A stretch of 64,000 nt of DNA from Gammaproteobacteria bacterium (GTDB lineage Bacteria; Pseudomonadota; Gammaproteobacteria; Burkholderiales; Rhodocyclaceae): positions 124,001-188,000 of the forward strand of contig JAHJVE010000020.1 of NCBI GenBank assembly GCA_018828385.1, written 5' to 3'. Below are positions 24,976-34,215 of the stretch, in pieces. Position 1 is the first letter of the stretch. Every line of letters begins with the position of its first letter. The notes beneath the pieces are model-generated. The model saw only the letters and a program-made list of their open reading frames with translations, did no database searches and was not told the DNA's origin. The position numbers and the translations under genes are program-made.

Positions 24976-26589
24976 CTAGAGCTTGAAGCGGGAAACCTGC
25001 TGGTTCAACTCGCCGGCCATGCCTTTCAGGCGTTCGGCCGAAGCGACCACGTCGCGCATGGCGCGGGCCCCTTCTTCGATCAGGTTGCGAACTTCGCCGA
25101 TGTGGGTCTGCATCGTTCCTTCGTTCTGATACTCGACGCTGATGGCATCGGTGATGCGCGCCACCACCTGGGTCACCTCGAGCGAACTGGTGTTCATCTG
25201 GTCGAAGGCATCGCGCGCCTGGTTGGATAGCTCGACGCTGTCGCCGACCTGCCGCATGCCGGATTCCATGGCATCGACGGCGCGTGCCGTGCCGGAATGG
25301 ATGCTGTCGACCATGGCGGAAATTTCGGCGGTCGATTTTGTCGTGCGTTCGGCCAGCTTGCGCACCTCGTCGGCGACGACGGCAAAGCCGCGCCCCTGTT
25401 CGCCGGCCCGCGCCGCTTCGATGGCGGCATTGAGGGCGAGCAGGTTGGTCTGGCTGGCGATGTCGGAAATGACGCCGAGGATGGAGTTGATCTGGGCGGA
25501 CAGCGTGCCCAGTTCGCGGATGTGGGTGGCGGTGACCTGTACCGAACTGGCCATCGATTTGGTTTCTTCGGCGGCCTTGCTGGCCAGCGCCGCGCCGCTG
25601 CCGGAAATCTTGCTCGACCCCTGAACGATCTGCTCGGCCTCCCTGACAGCATTCATCACCTGGCCGAGGCTTTCGGAGAGCACTTCACCATTGCTGACCA
25701 TGCTCCGGGCGACATCCAGTTGCTGATCGCTGCCGTTGGCTACCTGCGAGGTGGCCGAGGCCATCTGGGTCGCCGTCTGGGCCACGTCGTGGGCGTGGTT
25801 GGCGAGGGTACTGACCAGTTCGCGCAGGTGCGTCTGCATGGCGGCCAGCCCGGCCAGCAAGCTGTCCTGGTCGCCAGCGGCAAGGCTGATCGGTTGCGTC
25901 AGGTCGCCGGTAGCCACGGCATTCGCCACCTGGCGGGCGTAGCCCGGTTCGCCACCGAGTTGGTGGCGAACATAGGCCAGCGTGGTAACGACGCTGGCGA
26001 TGCCGACCAGAATGGCCAGCGCCGACAGCGCCAGCACGATGTTGCCGGCCTGCGCGGCCTTGCCGGCGACTTCCTGGCGCTGCGCTTCGGTGGCCTTGTT
26101 GATGACCTCGAGGTCATCGAGCAGGGCCTTTTTCAAGGCCCGCCAGGCTGGCGTTTCCTTGCTGTTGATGAGGCCCTTCGCTTCGTCGGCGAGGCCTGCC
26201 TTGATGGCGGCGAGAACCTCGGTCTGGGCGTCGGCCTGGGCCTGGGCGAGCGGTCCGAGGCGGGCCAGCGAGTTGTCGAATCCGTCGATCGATGCAGCCG
26301 CAGCAGTCGCTTCCTGGCGCGCCGTGGCGAAATCCTGGCGGGCCTTGTCGAGATTGGTGAAAGCCTTGGGATTGCTCGGGTCGAGGACAATGTTGCGTAT
26401 CGCCTGACCCATTTGCAGGCCCTGGCTGTACATGTTCTGGTAGCCGTGCTGCAGGGCGCCGATGCCATCGAGGAAACCGCCGAAACGGGCCGAGGTGTTG
26501 CGCAGGCCGCTGTTGGCGACGACAACGGCGGCAATGAAAGCGGCCATGATCAAGGCCATGCCGAGTAAAAGCCGGTTACGGAAGCTCAT
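24976..26589 (-). CDS. Methyl-accepting chemotaxis protein
   Basis: A 537-residue chemoreceptor with an N-terminal membrane helix (about 7-26), a periplasmic four-helix-bundle-like sensor (about 30-180, no PAS or Cache signs), a second helix (182-207), a HAMP domain and a long signalling coiled coil. The hairpin tip is [37 protein letters not shown]. There is no CheR-binding pentapeptide at the C-terminus (it ends QVSRFKL). The ligand is unknown. The 5' leader holds an inverted repeat that covers the ribosome site. Confidence 0.93.
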   Translation of the reverse strand: MSFRNRLLLGMALIMAAFIAAVVVANSGLRNTSARFGGFLDGIGALQHGYQNMYSQGLQMGQAIRNIVLDPSNPKAFTNLDKARQDFATARQEATAAAASIDGFDNSLARLGPLAQAQADAQTEVLAAIKAGLADEAKGLINSKETPAWRALKKALLDDLEVINKATEAQRQEVAGKAAQAGNIVLALSALAILVGIASVVTTLAYVRHQLGGEPGYARQVANAVATGDLTQPISLAAGDQDSLLAGLAAMQTHLRELVSTLANHAHDVAQTATQMASATSQVANGSDQQLDVARSMVSNGEVLSESLGQVMNAVREAEQIVQGSSKISGSGAALASKAAEETKSMASSVQVTATHIRELGTLSAQINSILGVISDIASQTNLLALNAAIEAARAGEQGRGFAVVADEVRKLAERTTKSTAEISAMVDSIHSGTARAVDAMESGMRQVGDSVELSNQARDAFDQMNTSSLEVTQVVARITDAISVEYQNEGTMQTHIGEVRNLIEEGARAMRDVVASAERLKGMAGELNQQVSRFKL

Positions 26590-26592
26590 GGC

Positions 26593-26618
26593 GAAACCCC
26601 TTTTAGTATTAGGGTTTC
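26593..26618 (-). promoter_or_regulatory. Hairpin in the chemoreceptor leader, covering the ribosome site
   Basis: GAAACCC (26612-26618 on the minus strand) pairs with GGGTTTC (26593-26599). The only ribosome-site-like sequence, AAGGGG, overlaps the second arm just before the ATG. This geometry could restrict translation until the stem opens. Confidence 0.4.
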
Positions 26619-26653
26619 ATTGTACGGCCTGACCATGGGCGGAACCAGCGCGA

Positions 26654-27568
26654 TCAGCCGGCGGTGATCATCCCGTCGCTGAGCCTGAGGGCATTGACCA
26701 GCAGCAGCTCGCGTTCGAGGCCGGCGACCAGGCGCTCATCGGAAAGATTGAGAAAGCGGGCATTGACGTCGACGGCGAACGGCAGGGCGAGCACGAAGGC
26801 GGGAAAGTCGGCTTTCGGCAACTGGCGTTTTTCCATCATGGCGAAAGAGACGATGACCTTGATGGCATGCCAGGCCAGTTGCTCAATATTGCTGCGAAAA
26901 TTGCCGAGGCGGCGGAAAGCCCGCTCAAAAGCGGAGTCGACCGCCGAAAACGGCTTGCCGTGGCCGGGGATGACGATGTCGATGGGTAGCCGGGCGAGCA
27001 TTTCAAGCGTTTCCTGGGTGCTGGCCAGACCGTCGGCTTCGCCGAGCAGTTCGGGGAAGATGACGCCGAAGCCGTTTTCCCACAGGGCATCGCCGGAAAT
27101 CAGGATGCGTTTTTCCGGGTTGTAATAGGCCAGCGCCTCCATGTCGTGGCCGGGTACGGCTAGCGCCTGCCAGTTCAGGCCGCCCATTTCGATTTGGTCG
27201 TTGGCGTCGATCAGGCTGTCGTGCTGGAAACGGGCGCTTTGCTGGCCGAGCGGCGAGAGCAGCAGGGCATCGCTGTCCCACTCGGCAATGACGGCGTGCA
27301 GGCCGGACGGGACGCTGATCTCGCAGTCGAAAGCGGCCTTGAGCGCGGCGTTGCCGCCGATGTGGTCGGAATGCGAGTGGGTGTTGATCAGCCGGCTCAG
27401 CGTTCGGCCGGCGAGCGCGTGATGGACGAGATCAACCGTCTGTTCGGCGTGCGTGACATAGCCGCTATCGACCAGCGTGGCCTGGTCGCCGTCGAACAAC
27501 AGGATGTTGTTGGCCGACAGCCAGCCGCGTTCGAGGACAAGCAGGCTGGCCGGAAGGTCGGCGCTCAT
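26654..27568 (-). CDS. Metallo-beta-lactamase fold hydrolase
   Basis: A 304-residue MBL-fold enzyme. Metal-site motifs are THSHSDHIGG (about 63-72), the GHDMEALAYY histidine (about 140), GDALWENGFG and PGHGKPF. An extra C-terminal helical part of about 90 residues follows the catalytic domain. The substrate cannot be told from sequence; the family includes glyoxalase II and lactonases. Start overlaps the stop of the upstream small gene (ATGA), so it belongs to the long minus-strand unit. Confidence 0.87.
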   Translation of the reverse strand: MSADLPASLLVLERGWLSANNILLFDGDQATLVDSGYVTHAEQTVDLVHHALAGRTLSRLINTHSHSDHIGGNAALKAAFDCEISVPSGLHAVIAEWDSDALLLSPLGQQSARFQHDSLIDANDQIEMGGLNWQALAVPGHDMEALAYYNPEKRILISGDALWENGFGVIFPELLGEADGLASTQETLEMLARLPIDIVIPGHGKPFSAVDSAFERAFRRLGNFRSNIEQLAWHAIKVIVSFAMMEKRQLPKADFPAFVLALPFAVDVNARFLNLSDERLVAGLERELLLVNALRLSDGMITAG

Positions 27569-27741
27569 TGAGTGTTTTCCGGGCTGTCGTCAGTATCGGT
27601 CGGTTCAATCGTCGTTGGCACGACCCGTTCGGCCACGATGTCCGGGGCGCTCAGCGGCGGCCGGCCACAGCCGAGGCAATAGCCGGAATCGGGGTCGGCC
27701 ATGCAGATGCCGACGCATTGGTAGAGTTCTTCGTCGTTCAT
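27565..27741 (-). CDS. Small DUF1289-like cysteine protein
   Basis: A 58-residue protein with start MNDEELYQCVGICMADPDSG, then YCLGCGRPP and an acidic Thr-rich tail. The C-x3-C...C-x2-C pattern is that of DUF1289 proteins, which may bind iron or zinc. It overlaps its neighbours by 4 bp on both sides (ATGA), and is a shorter relative of the gene directly upstream. Confidence 0.72.
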   Translation of the reverse strand: MNDEELYQCVGICMADPDSGYCLGCGRPPLSAPDIVAERVVPTTIEPTDTDDSPENTQ

Positions 27742-27944
27742 TTTGTGTTGCCGTTGTTGCGACTGTCGCTTTCCTGCGAGGCCTGTTCGCGTCGGCGCCG
27801 GGCGACCTTGGCCAGGATGTGCTGCTGCCCGGCGTCGTCGAGGCGCGACCAGGCCGTGATTTCGTCGATGGTGCGCAGGCAGCCCTGGCACAGGCCGTTG
27901 CGCGCATCCATCTTGCAGATGTTGATGCAGGGTGAGGTGATCAT
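27738..27944 (-). CDS. DUF1289 domain protein
   Basis: A 68-residue protein that begins SPCINICKMD after MIT and continues NGLCQGCLRTIDEITAW, which is the core pattern of DUF1289, followed by a basic coiled tail (ILAKVARRRREQA). The four cysteines suggest a metal or iron-sulphur site. It is directly followed by a second, shorter DUF1289-like gene, so the pair looks like an ancient tandem duplication. The function is unknown. Confidence 0.82.
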   Translation of the reverse strand: MITSPCINICKMDARNGLCQGCLRTIDEITAWSRLDDAGQQHILAKVARRRREQASQESDSRNNGNTK

Positions 27945-28934
27945 TTAAATGAGCATGAAGCGGTGTTGCTGGTCGCGGACCATTTCAACGGCTTCGAGGG
28001 CTTCGTCGCGACTGATTCTGGCCAGCATGGCCAGATGAAGACGGCGGTCGCGGGCAGTTAGTTCCGGAAAGTTGAGGGTATGGGCGTTGATATCCTCGTT
28101 GCCGTCGTCGGTCACGATGCCCTGGCGGTCGACCGTGATGCTGACCGGCGTCAGGTGCAGGGCCGGTTCGGGCGCCTTGAGGTAGTCGGCCAGGGCGTGG
28201 ACCAGATGTTCGGGCATCAGCGATTCGGCGGTGTGGCGCAATCTGGCGTCGAGCTCGGCCAGATGGCGGGTGCCGACTTCCATGGCATGGCCGCCCGAGG
28301 TGCCACGCAGGACGGTGAGGTGGGCGCGCTCGACCGAGACATCGGCACGCAGGCCCTCGCGCTCGTCGCGCAGCGCCTTGACGTGGGCGTGGAAGGTGTG
28401 GAGCAGGCTTTCGAGGGCCTTGCTGCGCAGGCCGTGCCGGGTGGTCTCAAGCTGGCAGCTCGGCTCGATGAGTGTCTGGCCGGAGAAAAAGAGGACGAGC
28501 TGGGGCACATCATTGCGGATGACATCGCCTTGTTGCGCCATGCCGAGCTGCTTTTTCTGTTGCCGGCGGGCAGCGAACATGGCGTAGAAATATTCGCTTT
28601 CCCAGCTGCACGGTTCGGCGAGAAAATCGCGCACGGCCTGGCTGCGGCCGAGCATCTGGTCGATGTCGCCAGCCGTGGCGAACAGCGCGTGCACCAGCGG
28701 ATCGTTGGCGAAAGCCTTGCGGTTGATGTCGATCGGGCCGGGCAGCGAGGCGACCAGCCCGTCGCAGTAACCCAGCGCATGGTCGACCGGGCCGCTCAGG
28801 TGCTTCTCAAAACCGGGGGCAGCCTTGAGCATCGGGTCCACCAGCTCGGCCACGCGGTCGAGCGCCTTGCGCAGGGATGGATCCGGCGGTGGGGCTGGCT
28901 TGAGAAAATCAGCAACGGTGGAAAGAAGGCTCAC
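27945..28934 (-). CDS. Conserved hypothetical protein
   Basis: A 329-residue soluble, mostly helical protein I do not recognise. It has a Pro-rich start ([15 protein letters not shown]), a central [20 protein letters not shown] stretch, a charged helix ([28 protein letters not shown]) and a C-terminal part with [14 protein letters not shown]. No signal peptide, membrane helix or catalytic motif is seen. Its stop overlaps the start of the HMG-CoA lyase gene region by 4 bp with the lyase upstream, so it is co-expressed with leucine catabolism genes. Confidence 0.7.
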   Translation of the reverse strand: MSLLSTVADFLKPAPPPDPSLRKALDRVAELVDPMLKAAPGFEKHLSGPVDHALGYCDGLVASLPGPIDINRKAFANDPLVHALFATAGDIDQMLGRSQAVRDFLAEPCSWESEYFYAMFAARRQQKKQLGMAQQGDVIRNDVPQLVLFFSGQTLIEPSCQLETTRHGLRSKALESLLHTFHAHVKALRDEREGLRADVSVERAHLTVLRGTSGGHAMEVGTRHLAELDARLRHTAESLMPEHLVHALADYLKAPEPALHLTPVSITVDRQGIVTDDGNEDINAHTLNFPELTARDRRLHLAMLARISRDEALEAVEMVRDQQHRFMLI

Positions 28935-29836
28935 TCGGTCCCGGCACAGAGAGCCCGGCCGGCCTTGGCGCCATTCGGGCGGTTGATGGCACTGGAAATC
29001 CAGTCGCCGACAATTGCCAGTTTAGCCAGATCGATCCCGGTTTCAATGCCCAGACCCTGCAATAAATAAACGACATCTTCCGTCGCCACGTTGCCAGAGG
29101 CGCCTTTGGCGTAAGGGCAGCCACCGAGGCCGGCAATCGAGCTGTCGAAAACGGTCAGGCCCATCTGCAGCGAGGCGTAGATGTTGGCGATGGCCATGCC
29201 GTAAGTGTCGTGATAGTGGCCAGCCAGTTTTGCTATGGGCACTTGTCTGGCGCACGCCTCGATCAGGCGTTTGACCGAAGCCGGGTTGCCAACGCCGATG
29301 GTGTCGCCGAGGGAGACTTCGTAGCACCCCATGTCGAACAGCGTTTTGGCGACTTCGGCGGCTTTTTTCGGGTCAATAGCGCCTTCGTAAGGGCAGCCGA
29401 CGACGCAGGAAACATAGCCACGCACCGGGATTTCCAGGGCAGAAGCAGCAGAAACGATAGGTTCAAAGCGTTTCAGGCTCTCGGCGATGGAGCAATTGAT
29501 GTTTTTCCGGGAAAAGCTCTCGGAGGCAGCGCCGAAAATGGCGACTTCGGTCGCGCCTGCTTCAATGGCGGCGTCAAAACCTTGCAAATTTGGCGTCAAA
29601 ACCGGGTAGACCGTAGCAGAGTGGCGTTTGATGCCGCGCATCACCGCCGTGTTGTCGGCCATCTGTGGCACCCACTTCGGCGAAACGAAGGAGGTCGCTT
29701 CGATGACGCGCAGCCCAGCCTCGGCGAGGCGTTCGATCAGCTCGATCTTGATCGCCGTCGGGACCACCTGGGCCTCATTCTGCAGCCCGTCACGCGGGCC
29801 GACTTCGACGATTTTTACGTGTTTTGTCAGGTTCAT
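28931..29836 (-). CDS. liuE: Hydroxymethylglutaryl-CoA lyase
   Basis: This enzyme splits HMG-CoA into acetoacetate and acetyl-CoA, the last step of leucine degradation. The 301-residue protein shows [12 protein letters not shown] at the N-terminus (metal-site Asp and catalytic Arg), the GCPYEG loop, HYHDTYGMA with metal-binding histidines, and the catalytic-Cys signature [14 protein letters not shown] near 265. Length is normal. It lies downstream of liuC and liuD and upstream of a hypothetical gene with which it overlaps. A repeat copy encodes [13 protein letters not shown]. Confidence 0.95.
   Translation of the reverse strand: MNLTKHVKIVEVGPRDGLQNEAQVVPTAIKIELIERLAEAGLRVIEATSFVSPKWVPQMADNTAVMRGIKRHSATVYPVLTPNLQGFDAAIEAGATEVAIFGAASESFSRKNINCSIAESLKRFEPIVSAASALEIPVRGYVSCVVGCPYEGAIDPKKAAEVAKTLFDMGCYEVSLGDTIGVGNPASVKRLIEACARQVPIAKLAGHYHDTYGMAIANIYASLQMGLTVFDSSIAGLGGCPYAKGASGNVATEDVVYLLQGLGIETGIDLAKLAIVGDWISSAINRPNGAKAGRALCAGTE
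29586..29620 (-). repeat. Dispersed uptake-like repeat, copy 9 (inside liuE)
   Basis: Reads TCTGCTACGGTCTACCCGG, then TTTTGACGCCAAATTT; encodes [12 protein letters not shown]. The core is near-perfect but the first A-run is replaced by T. Confidence 0.7.
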
Positions 29837-29891
29837 GGTGAATGCTCAGCAAGTTTGCATCAAAAACAAGGGTGTTCCGCGAGCGGCCGGG

Positions 29892-30158
29892 TCAATCCTG
29901 ATCGCGCAGCCAGTAAGTGGCAGCACAAAGCGCCAGACCGACGGCGTAGAGTTGCCAGGTTTCGGAAATGGCGTAGGGGTAGAGCATTAGCGCAACGCCC
30001 AGCCATTTGACGTAGGGGCGGGCGCGCTGCTTGCCGTAGCGGTAGCTGGCCAATCCGAGCAGGCCGAAGATGATGGCGCCGACCAGATAGGCCGGCGTCG
30101 GCAGGGTCAGGCCGAGGGATTGCAGGGAATTCAGGTCTTCCACGAGCGGCTCCGGCAA
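29892..30158 (-). CDS. Small membrane protein, hypothetical
   Basis: An 88-residue protein with three hydrophobic segments (about 21-37, 49-63 and 69-84) and basic loops such as YRYGKQRARPYVK. Similar small proteins accompany respiratory or lipid genes in betaproteobacteria, but I cannot assign a role. It lies between liuD and liuE on the same strand. Confidence 0.65.
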   Translation of the reverse strand: MPEPLVEDLNSLQSLGLTLPTPAYLVGAIIFGLLGLASYRYGKQRARPYVKWLGVALMLYPYAISETWQLYAVGLALCAATYWLRDQD

Positions 30159-30210
30159 AAGCGATAGTTAGCAACATGATCTTACCGGGGGCATGGTAAC
30201 GGTCCCGGCC

Positions 30211-32211
30211 TCATGACATGCTTTCGAATTCGACCAGTTCGGCACCATCGGCGACCTGCTCGCCGGCAGCGTAGCAGAAAGTCTTGACCGTTCCGGCGGC
30301 GGGGGCGGTGATGGTGTGTTCCATTTTCATCGCTTCGAGGATGAGCAGCGGGGCGCCTTTTTCCACCTTCTGGCCGGGCTGGGCGAGCAGGGCGACGACT
30401 TTGCCGGGCATCGGTGCGGTCAGCCCGCCGCCTTGGGCGCCGCCGGCTTCAACGAGGTGTAGTGGATCGTCACGCAGAAGTGAGTACGTGCTTCCATTGA
30501 GGAAGATGCTGCGCTTTTCATCGACCGCGACAACGCTGGCGATCATCCGGCGGTCGTCGAGTTCGACGGCGAAGCGGTCGCCTTCGAGCTTCTTGCCGCG
30601 GGCCAACGTGGTCTGGCCATCGATGCCGATCTGCCATTTGTCGCCCTGGTAGCGAACCATGGCTTCGATCAGGCTGTCGCCATCACGGAAGCCGATCAGG
30701 CGGGCGGCCGAGAGGTTCATGCGCCAGCCGTCGCGGGCATGCCAGGGCGAGCAGGGGTCGCCGCTGGTTTTGGCGGCCTGTTTGGCTGCGTGCTGTTCCC
30801 AGAGCAGTTCGCCGACCGTGGCGACGAGCAGGGCATCGCGCGGCACGGCCTGGGCGGCGGGGAAGAGGAAATCCTTCTGGCGTTCGATCAGGCCGGTGTC
30901 GAGGTCGGCGCCGGCAAAGGCCGGGCAGGCGACGAGGCGGGAGAGGAAATCGATGTTGGTGGTGACGCCGGCCACCTGATAGTCGGCCAGCGCCTTGCGC
31001 ATGCGGGCCAGGGCGGCGTCGCGGTGCTCGTCCCAGACGATGAGCTTGGCGATCATCGGGTCGTAGAACGGCGTGATTTCATCGCCTTCCTCGACGCCGG
31101 TGTCGACGCGGACATTGAGGCTTGCGGCCGGCGGTGACAGGCGGACGAGCTTGCCGGTCGACGGCAGGAAACCCTTGTTGGCGTCCTCGGCGTAGATGCG
31201 CGCTTCGAGGGCGTGGCCGCGAATCTGCAACTGTTCCTGGGCGAGCGGCAGCGGCTGGCCGGCGGCGACGCGCAGTTGCCATTCGACGAGGTCCTGGCCG
31301 GTGATCATTTCGGTGACCGGGTGTTCGACCTGCAGGCGGGTGTTCATTTCCATGAAATAGAACGAGCCATCCTGATTGGCGATGAATTCGACGGTGCCGG
31401 CGCCGACATAGCCGACAGCCTTGGCGGCGGCGACGGCGGCCTTGCCCATTTCGTGGCGGCGGGCATCGGTCATGCCGGGGGCGGGGGCTTCTTCGAGCAC
31501 CTTCTGGTGGCGACGCTGCACGGAGCAGTCGCGTTCGAAGAGATAGACGCAATCGCCCTGCGTGTCAGCAAAGACCTGAATTTCGATGTGGCGTGGCTTG
31601 GTGATGTACTTCTCGATCAGCACGTGCTCGTTGCCGAAGCTGGAGGCGGCTTCGCGCTTGCACGAGGCGAGGGAATCGAGGAAGTCTTCGGTGCGTTCGA
31701 CGAGGCGCATGCCTTTGCCGCCACCGCCGGCGGCCGCCTTGATCAGCACCGGGTAGCCGATGGCGTCGGCTTCCTTGTGCAGCAGGGCCGGGGTCTGGTC
31801 GTCGCCGTGGTAGCCCGGGGTCAGCGGCACGGCAGCCTTGCCCATCAATTTCTTGGCTTCCGATTTCGAGCCCATGGCGCGAATGGCCGAGGCCGGCGGG
31901 CCGATGAAGGCGATGCCGTTGGCGGCCAGCGCGTCAGCGAAATCGGCGTTCTCGGAGAGGAAACCGTAGCCGGGATGGACGGCCTGGGCACCGGTGCGCT
32001 TGCAGGCGTCGACGATCTTGTCGGCCACCAGGTAGGACTCGCGGGCGGCGGCCGGGCCGAGCAGCACGGCTTCGTCGGCGAGGCGGACATGGCGGGCGTT
32101 GGCGTCGGCCTCGGAATAAACGGCGACGGTGCGGATGCCCATGCGGCGGGCGGTTTTGATAACGCGACAGGCAATCTCGCCCCGATTTGCAATGAGGATT
32201 TTATTGAACAT
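30211..32211 (-). CDS. liuD: Methylcrotonyl-CoA carboxylase, biotin-containing alpha subunit
   Basis: The alpha subunit carries the biotin carboxylase and biotin carrier parts of 3-methylcrotonyl-CoA carboxylase in leucine breakdown. The 666-residue protein has an ATP-grasp biotin carboxylase region (1-450), including KAAAGGGGKGMR, ERDCSVQRRHQK and EMNTRLQVEH, a linker, and a C-terminal biotinyl domain with LEAMKMEHT; the Lys takes biotin. Acetyl- and propionyl-CoA carboxylases look alike, but the neighbours (liuB, liuC, liuE) support the methylcrotonyl type. Spacing to liuC is 3 bp. Confidence 0.92.
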   Translation of the reverse strand: MFNKILIANRGEIACRVIKTARRMGIRTVAVYSEADANARHVRLADEAVLLGPAAARESYLVADKIVDACKRTGAQAVHPGYGFLSENADFADALAANGIAFIGPPASAIRAMGSKSEAKKLMGKAAVPLTPGYHGDDQTPALLHKEADAIGYPVLIKAAAGGGGKGMRLVERTEDFLDSLASCKREAASSFGNEHVLIEKYITKPRHIEIQVFADTQGDCVYLFERDCSVQRRHQKVLEEAPAPGMTDARRHEMGKAAVAAAKAVGYVGAGTVEFIANQDGSFYFMEMNTRLQVEHPVTEMITGQDLVEWQLRVAAGQPLPLAQEQLQIRGHALEARIYAEDANKGFLPSTGKLVRLSPPAASLNVRVDTGVEEGDEITPFYDPMIAKLIVWDEHRDAALARMRKALADYQVAGVTTNIDFLSRLVACPAFAGADLDTGLIERQKDFLFPAAQAVPRDALLVATVGELLWEQHAAKQAAKTSGDPCSPWHARDGWRMNLSAARLIGFRDGDSLIEAMVRYQGDKWQIGIDGQTTLARGKKLEGDRFAVELDDRRMIASVVAVDEKRSIFLNGSTYSLLRDDPLHLVEAGGAQGGGLTAPMPGKVVALLAQPGQKVEKGAPLLILEAMKMEHTITAPAAGTVKTFCYAAGEQVADGAELVEFESMS

Positions 32212-32214
32212 GGC

Positions 32215-33003
32215 TTATTCCCCAATCCAGTTGGGCTGACGTTTATCGAGGAAGGCGGCGATGCCTTCACGGGCTTCCGGCGTGGCGCGCAGGTGGGCGA
32301 TGCGGTGGGCGGTGTCGTCGACCAGCGTGTCGTTGATCGGCCGGCCGCTGACAGCGCGGATCAGGTCCTTGGCAGCAGCCTGGGACAGCGGGCCGCCCTG
32401 AAGCAGCGAGCCGACGAGTTCCTGGACCTTGGCATCGAGCTGTTCCGGCTCGACGGCTTCATGAACGAGGCCGATTTCACGGGCGCGGGCGGCGTCGATG
32501 CGCTCGGCCGACTGGAAGTAGCGGTAAGCCTGGCGGGCGCCGATGGCGCGCAGCACGTAGGGCGAAATGGCCGCCGGGATGATGCCGAACTTGACTTCGG
32601 AAGTGGCGAAGACAGCCTTGGTCGAGGCGACGGCAATGTCGCAGGCGGCGGCCAGGCCCATGCCGCCACCCAGTGCGGCGCCCTGAACGCGGGCGATGGT
32701 CGGTTTCTTCATCTCGGCCAGCACGCGCAGCATGCGGGCCAGGGCGCGGGCGTCGTTGAGGTTGTCGTCGAGACCGTTGTTGGCGGCGCGTTTCATCCAG
32801 TTGAGGTCGGCGCCGGCAGAGAAGCTCTTGCCTCTTCCGGCCAGGATGACGACGCGGACTTCTTTGTCTTCGTCGAGGGCGATGCAGGCGGCGGTCAGTT
32901 CGGCGATGAGGGTTTCGTCGAAGGCGTTGTGGAGGTCGGGGCGGTTCATCCAGAGGGTGGCGACCGGGCCGGTGAGCTCGATTTGCAGGGCTTGGAAGGG
33001 CAT
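32215..33003 (-). CDS. liuC: Methylglutaconyl-CoA hydratase (enoyl-CoA hydratase family)
   Basis: A 262-residue crotonase-fold enzyme that, given its neighbours, should hydrate 3-methylglutaconyl-CoA to HMG-CoA. The oxyanion-hole segments are GRGKSFSAGADLNWMKRA (about 55-72) and GAALGGGMGLAAACDIAVAS (about 106-125). The catalytic Glu position is within FGIIPAAISPYV. SAGADLNWMK is typical of this subgroup. It sits directly before liuD and after the large palindrome, so that structure may split the transcript upstream of it. Confidence 0.92.
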   Translation of the reverse strand: MPFQALQIELTGPVATLWMNRPDLHNAFDETLIAELTAACIALDEDKEVRVVILAGRGKSFSAGADLNWMKRAANNGLDDNLNDARALARMLRVLAEMKKPTIARVQGAALGGGMGLAAACDIAVASTKAVFATSEVKFGIIPAAISPYVLRAIGARQAYRYFQSAERIDAARAREIGLVHEAVEPEQLDAKVQELVGSLLQGGPLSQAAAKDLIRAVSGRPINDTLVDDTAHRIAHLRATPEAREGIAAFLDKRQPNWIGE

Positions 33004-33036
33004 ATGGTTGTCTCTTTATTGGCTATTTTTGTTTGA

Positions 33037-33574
33037 TTGGCTTGGGGTTCCGCCCTTGCGGGGCGTCTTACTTTCTTTTGCTTCGCCAAAAGAAAATAAG
33101 CAAAGAAAAGGCGACCCTAGGTCGGTGCCCGCTGCGCGGGTTCCCTGCGCTACTCGTCTGACGCGGGGGCTGCGCAACTCGGGCTTCGCCCTCAAACAGT
33201 GCTCGCCCTTTTTCCGCGCCAGCCTGCGTTGCTCGGCACCTCTCAAGGGGCCCGGTAAGGCGTCCACGCCCGACCGGCGGACTTCATTTTTGGGCATTTT
33301 TCCCGGTTGACCGTAGCAATCCATTTCTTGGAGCGAAACGGTTGAACGCGGACGCCTTTGGGGTCCCCGTGGAAGGCGCTGAGCAACGCAGGCGGGCCGG
33401 GGGCCTTCGGCTTGCGTTGTCTGAGCCGCAGGCGAGTTTAGCCAGCCGCCCGGCATTCCGAGTAGCGCAAGGTACCCGCAGGGCGCCGACCCTGGGGTCG
33501 CCTTTTCTTTGGCTACTTTCTTTTGGCGAAGCAAAAGAAAGTACGCCCGCCAGCAAGGCGGAACCCCAAGCCAA
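33037..33574. repeat. 538-bp near-palindrome with a repeat copy at its centre
   Basis: The outer 18 bp, TTGGCTTGGGGTTCCGCC (33037-33054), return as a perfect reverse complement at 33557-33574. Further matching blocks inside are ACTTTCTTTTGCTTCGCC with its complement, GAAAAGGCGACCC with GGGTCGCCTTTTC, and CCTGCGTTGCTC with GAGCAACGCAGG. The centre falls at 33305, inside dispersed-repeat copy 10. Similar sequences of this kind are known to me from many betaproteobacterial genomes, where they give spurious proteins. No coding gene is credible in this 584-bp gap (33004-33587). Confidence 0.88.
33282..33320 (-). repeat. Dispersed uptake-like repeat, copy 10 (centre of palindrome)
   Basis: A full copy: ATTGCTACGGTCAACCGG, then GAAAAA, then TGCCCAAAAATGAA. 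It spans the symmetry axis of the surrounding palindrome. Confidence 0.93.
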
Positions 33575-33587
33575 TTCGAGGAAACAA

Positions 33588-34211
33588 TCATTTAGAAACC
33601 CCCCACCCCCGAATCAACCCAGCCATAGGCTGCCCATCCAACGCCGCAATCAAACTTTCCTGATTAACCGCCGGCTGATTCTGGCTAACCTTCCATTTCC
33701 CAACCAGGCGGTCGATCGAAATCTCGATCCCGACAATCGCCCCAAGCATCTTCCCGATGTAATCAGCCGGTGCATCATCAACCGCCCACGGACGCGGCAA
33801 TCCGCCTTCGTGATCAGCAGTCAACGCCTTCAGTTGAGCCAAAAGCCAGTCAGCATCGTCGATCAGGCGAAGCTCGCCATAGGCATGCACCGCCGTGTAA
33901 TTCCACGTTGGCACCACCTTGCCGTGCTCGGCCTTGGTGGCGTAGCCGGACGGGCTGATATAGCAATCCGGACCTTTGAAAATAACGAGAATTTTCCGGT
34001 TGACCGTAGCATCCGCCGCCAGCGGGTTGGCTCGTGCAACATGGCCGCGCAAGGCGCCGTTCGGCCCGGCTGCCGCATCCAGATGCAACGGGATGTGGTT
34101 AGCCTCCAGTCCGTCCGCACTTTGCGTGACCAGCGTGGCGAGCGGAAATGCCCGCATCAGCTCGTGCATGACGCCGACGTCGGTTTCCGCAAAATGCTTG
34201 GGCAGGTACAT
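33588..34211 (-). CDS. PaiB-family FMN-binding protein
   Basis: A 207-residue FMN-binding split-barrel protein of the PaiB type. Bacillus PaiB is described as a negative transcriptional regulator, but most members are probably flavin or haem-linked enzymes. Typical features are MYLPKHFAETD at the start, ANHIPLHLD, GHVARANPL, CYISPSGYATK, VPTWNYTAVHAYG and the late GAIVGIEISIDRLVGKWKVSQN. It lies 4 bp after liuB. A repeat copy encodes DATVNRKILVIFKG in the middle. Confidence 0.88.
   Translation of the reverse strand: MYLPKHFAETDVGVMHELMRAFPLATLVTQSADGLEANHIPLHLDAAAGPNGALRGHVARANPLAADATVNRKILVIFKGPDCYISPSGYATKAEHGKVVPTWNYTAVHAYGELRLIDDADWLLAQLKALTADHEGGLPRPWAVDDAPADYIGKMLGAIVGIEISIDRLVGKWKVSQNQPAVNQESLIAALDGQPMAGLIRGWGVSK
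33976..34012 (-). repeat. Dispersed uptake-like repeat, copy 11 (inside PaiB-like gene)
   Basis: Reads ATGCTACGGTCAACCGG then AAAATTCTCGTTATTTTCAA on the coding strand; encodes DATVNRKILVIFK. Confidence 0.85.
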
Positions 34212-34215
34212 CGCT

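Noticed and set aside
28122..28140. ACGGTCGACCG core inside the hypothetical gene at 27945-28934
   Set aside because: No AT tract on either side, so only the core matches and chance is likely in GC-rich DNA.
31213..33036. A 607-codon plus-strand frame opposite liuD and liuC, and similar long antisense frames opposite yheS, phaC and liuB
   Set aside because: These mirror real genes in GC-rich DNA; their products are low-complexity with no motifs.
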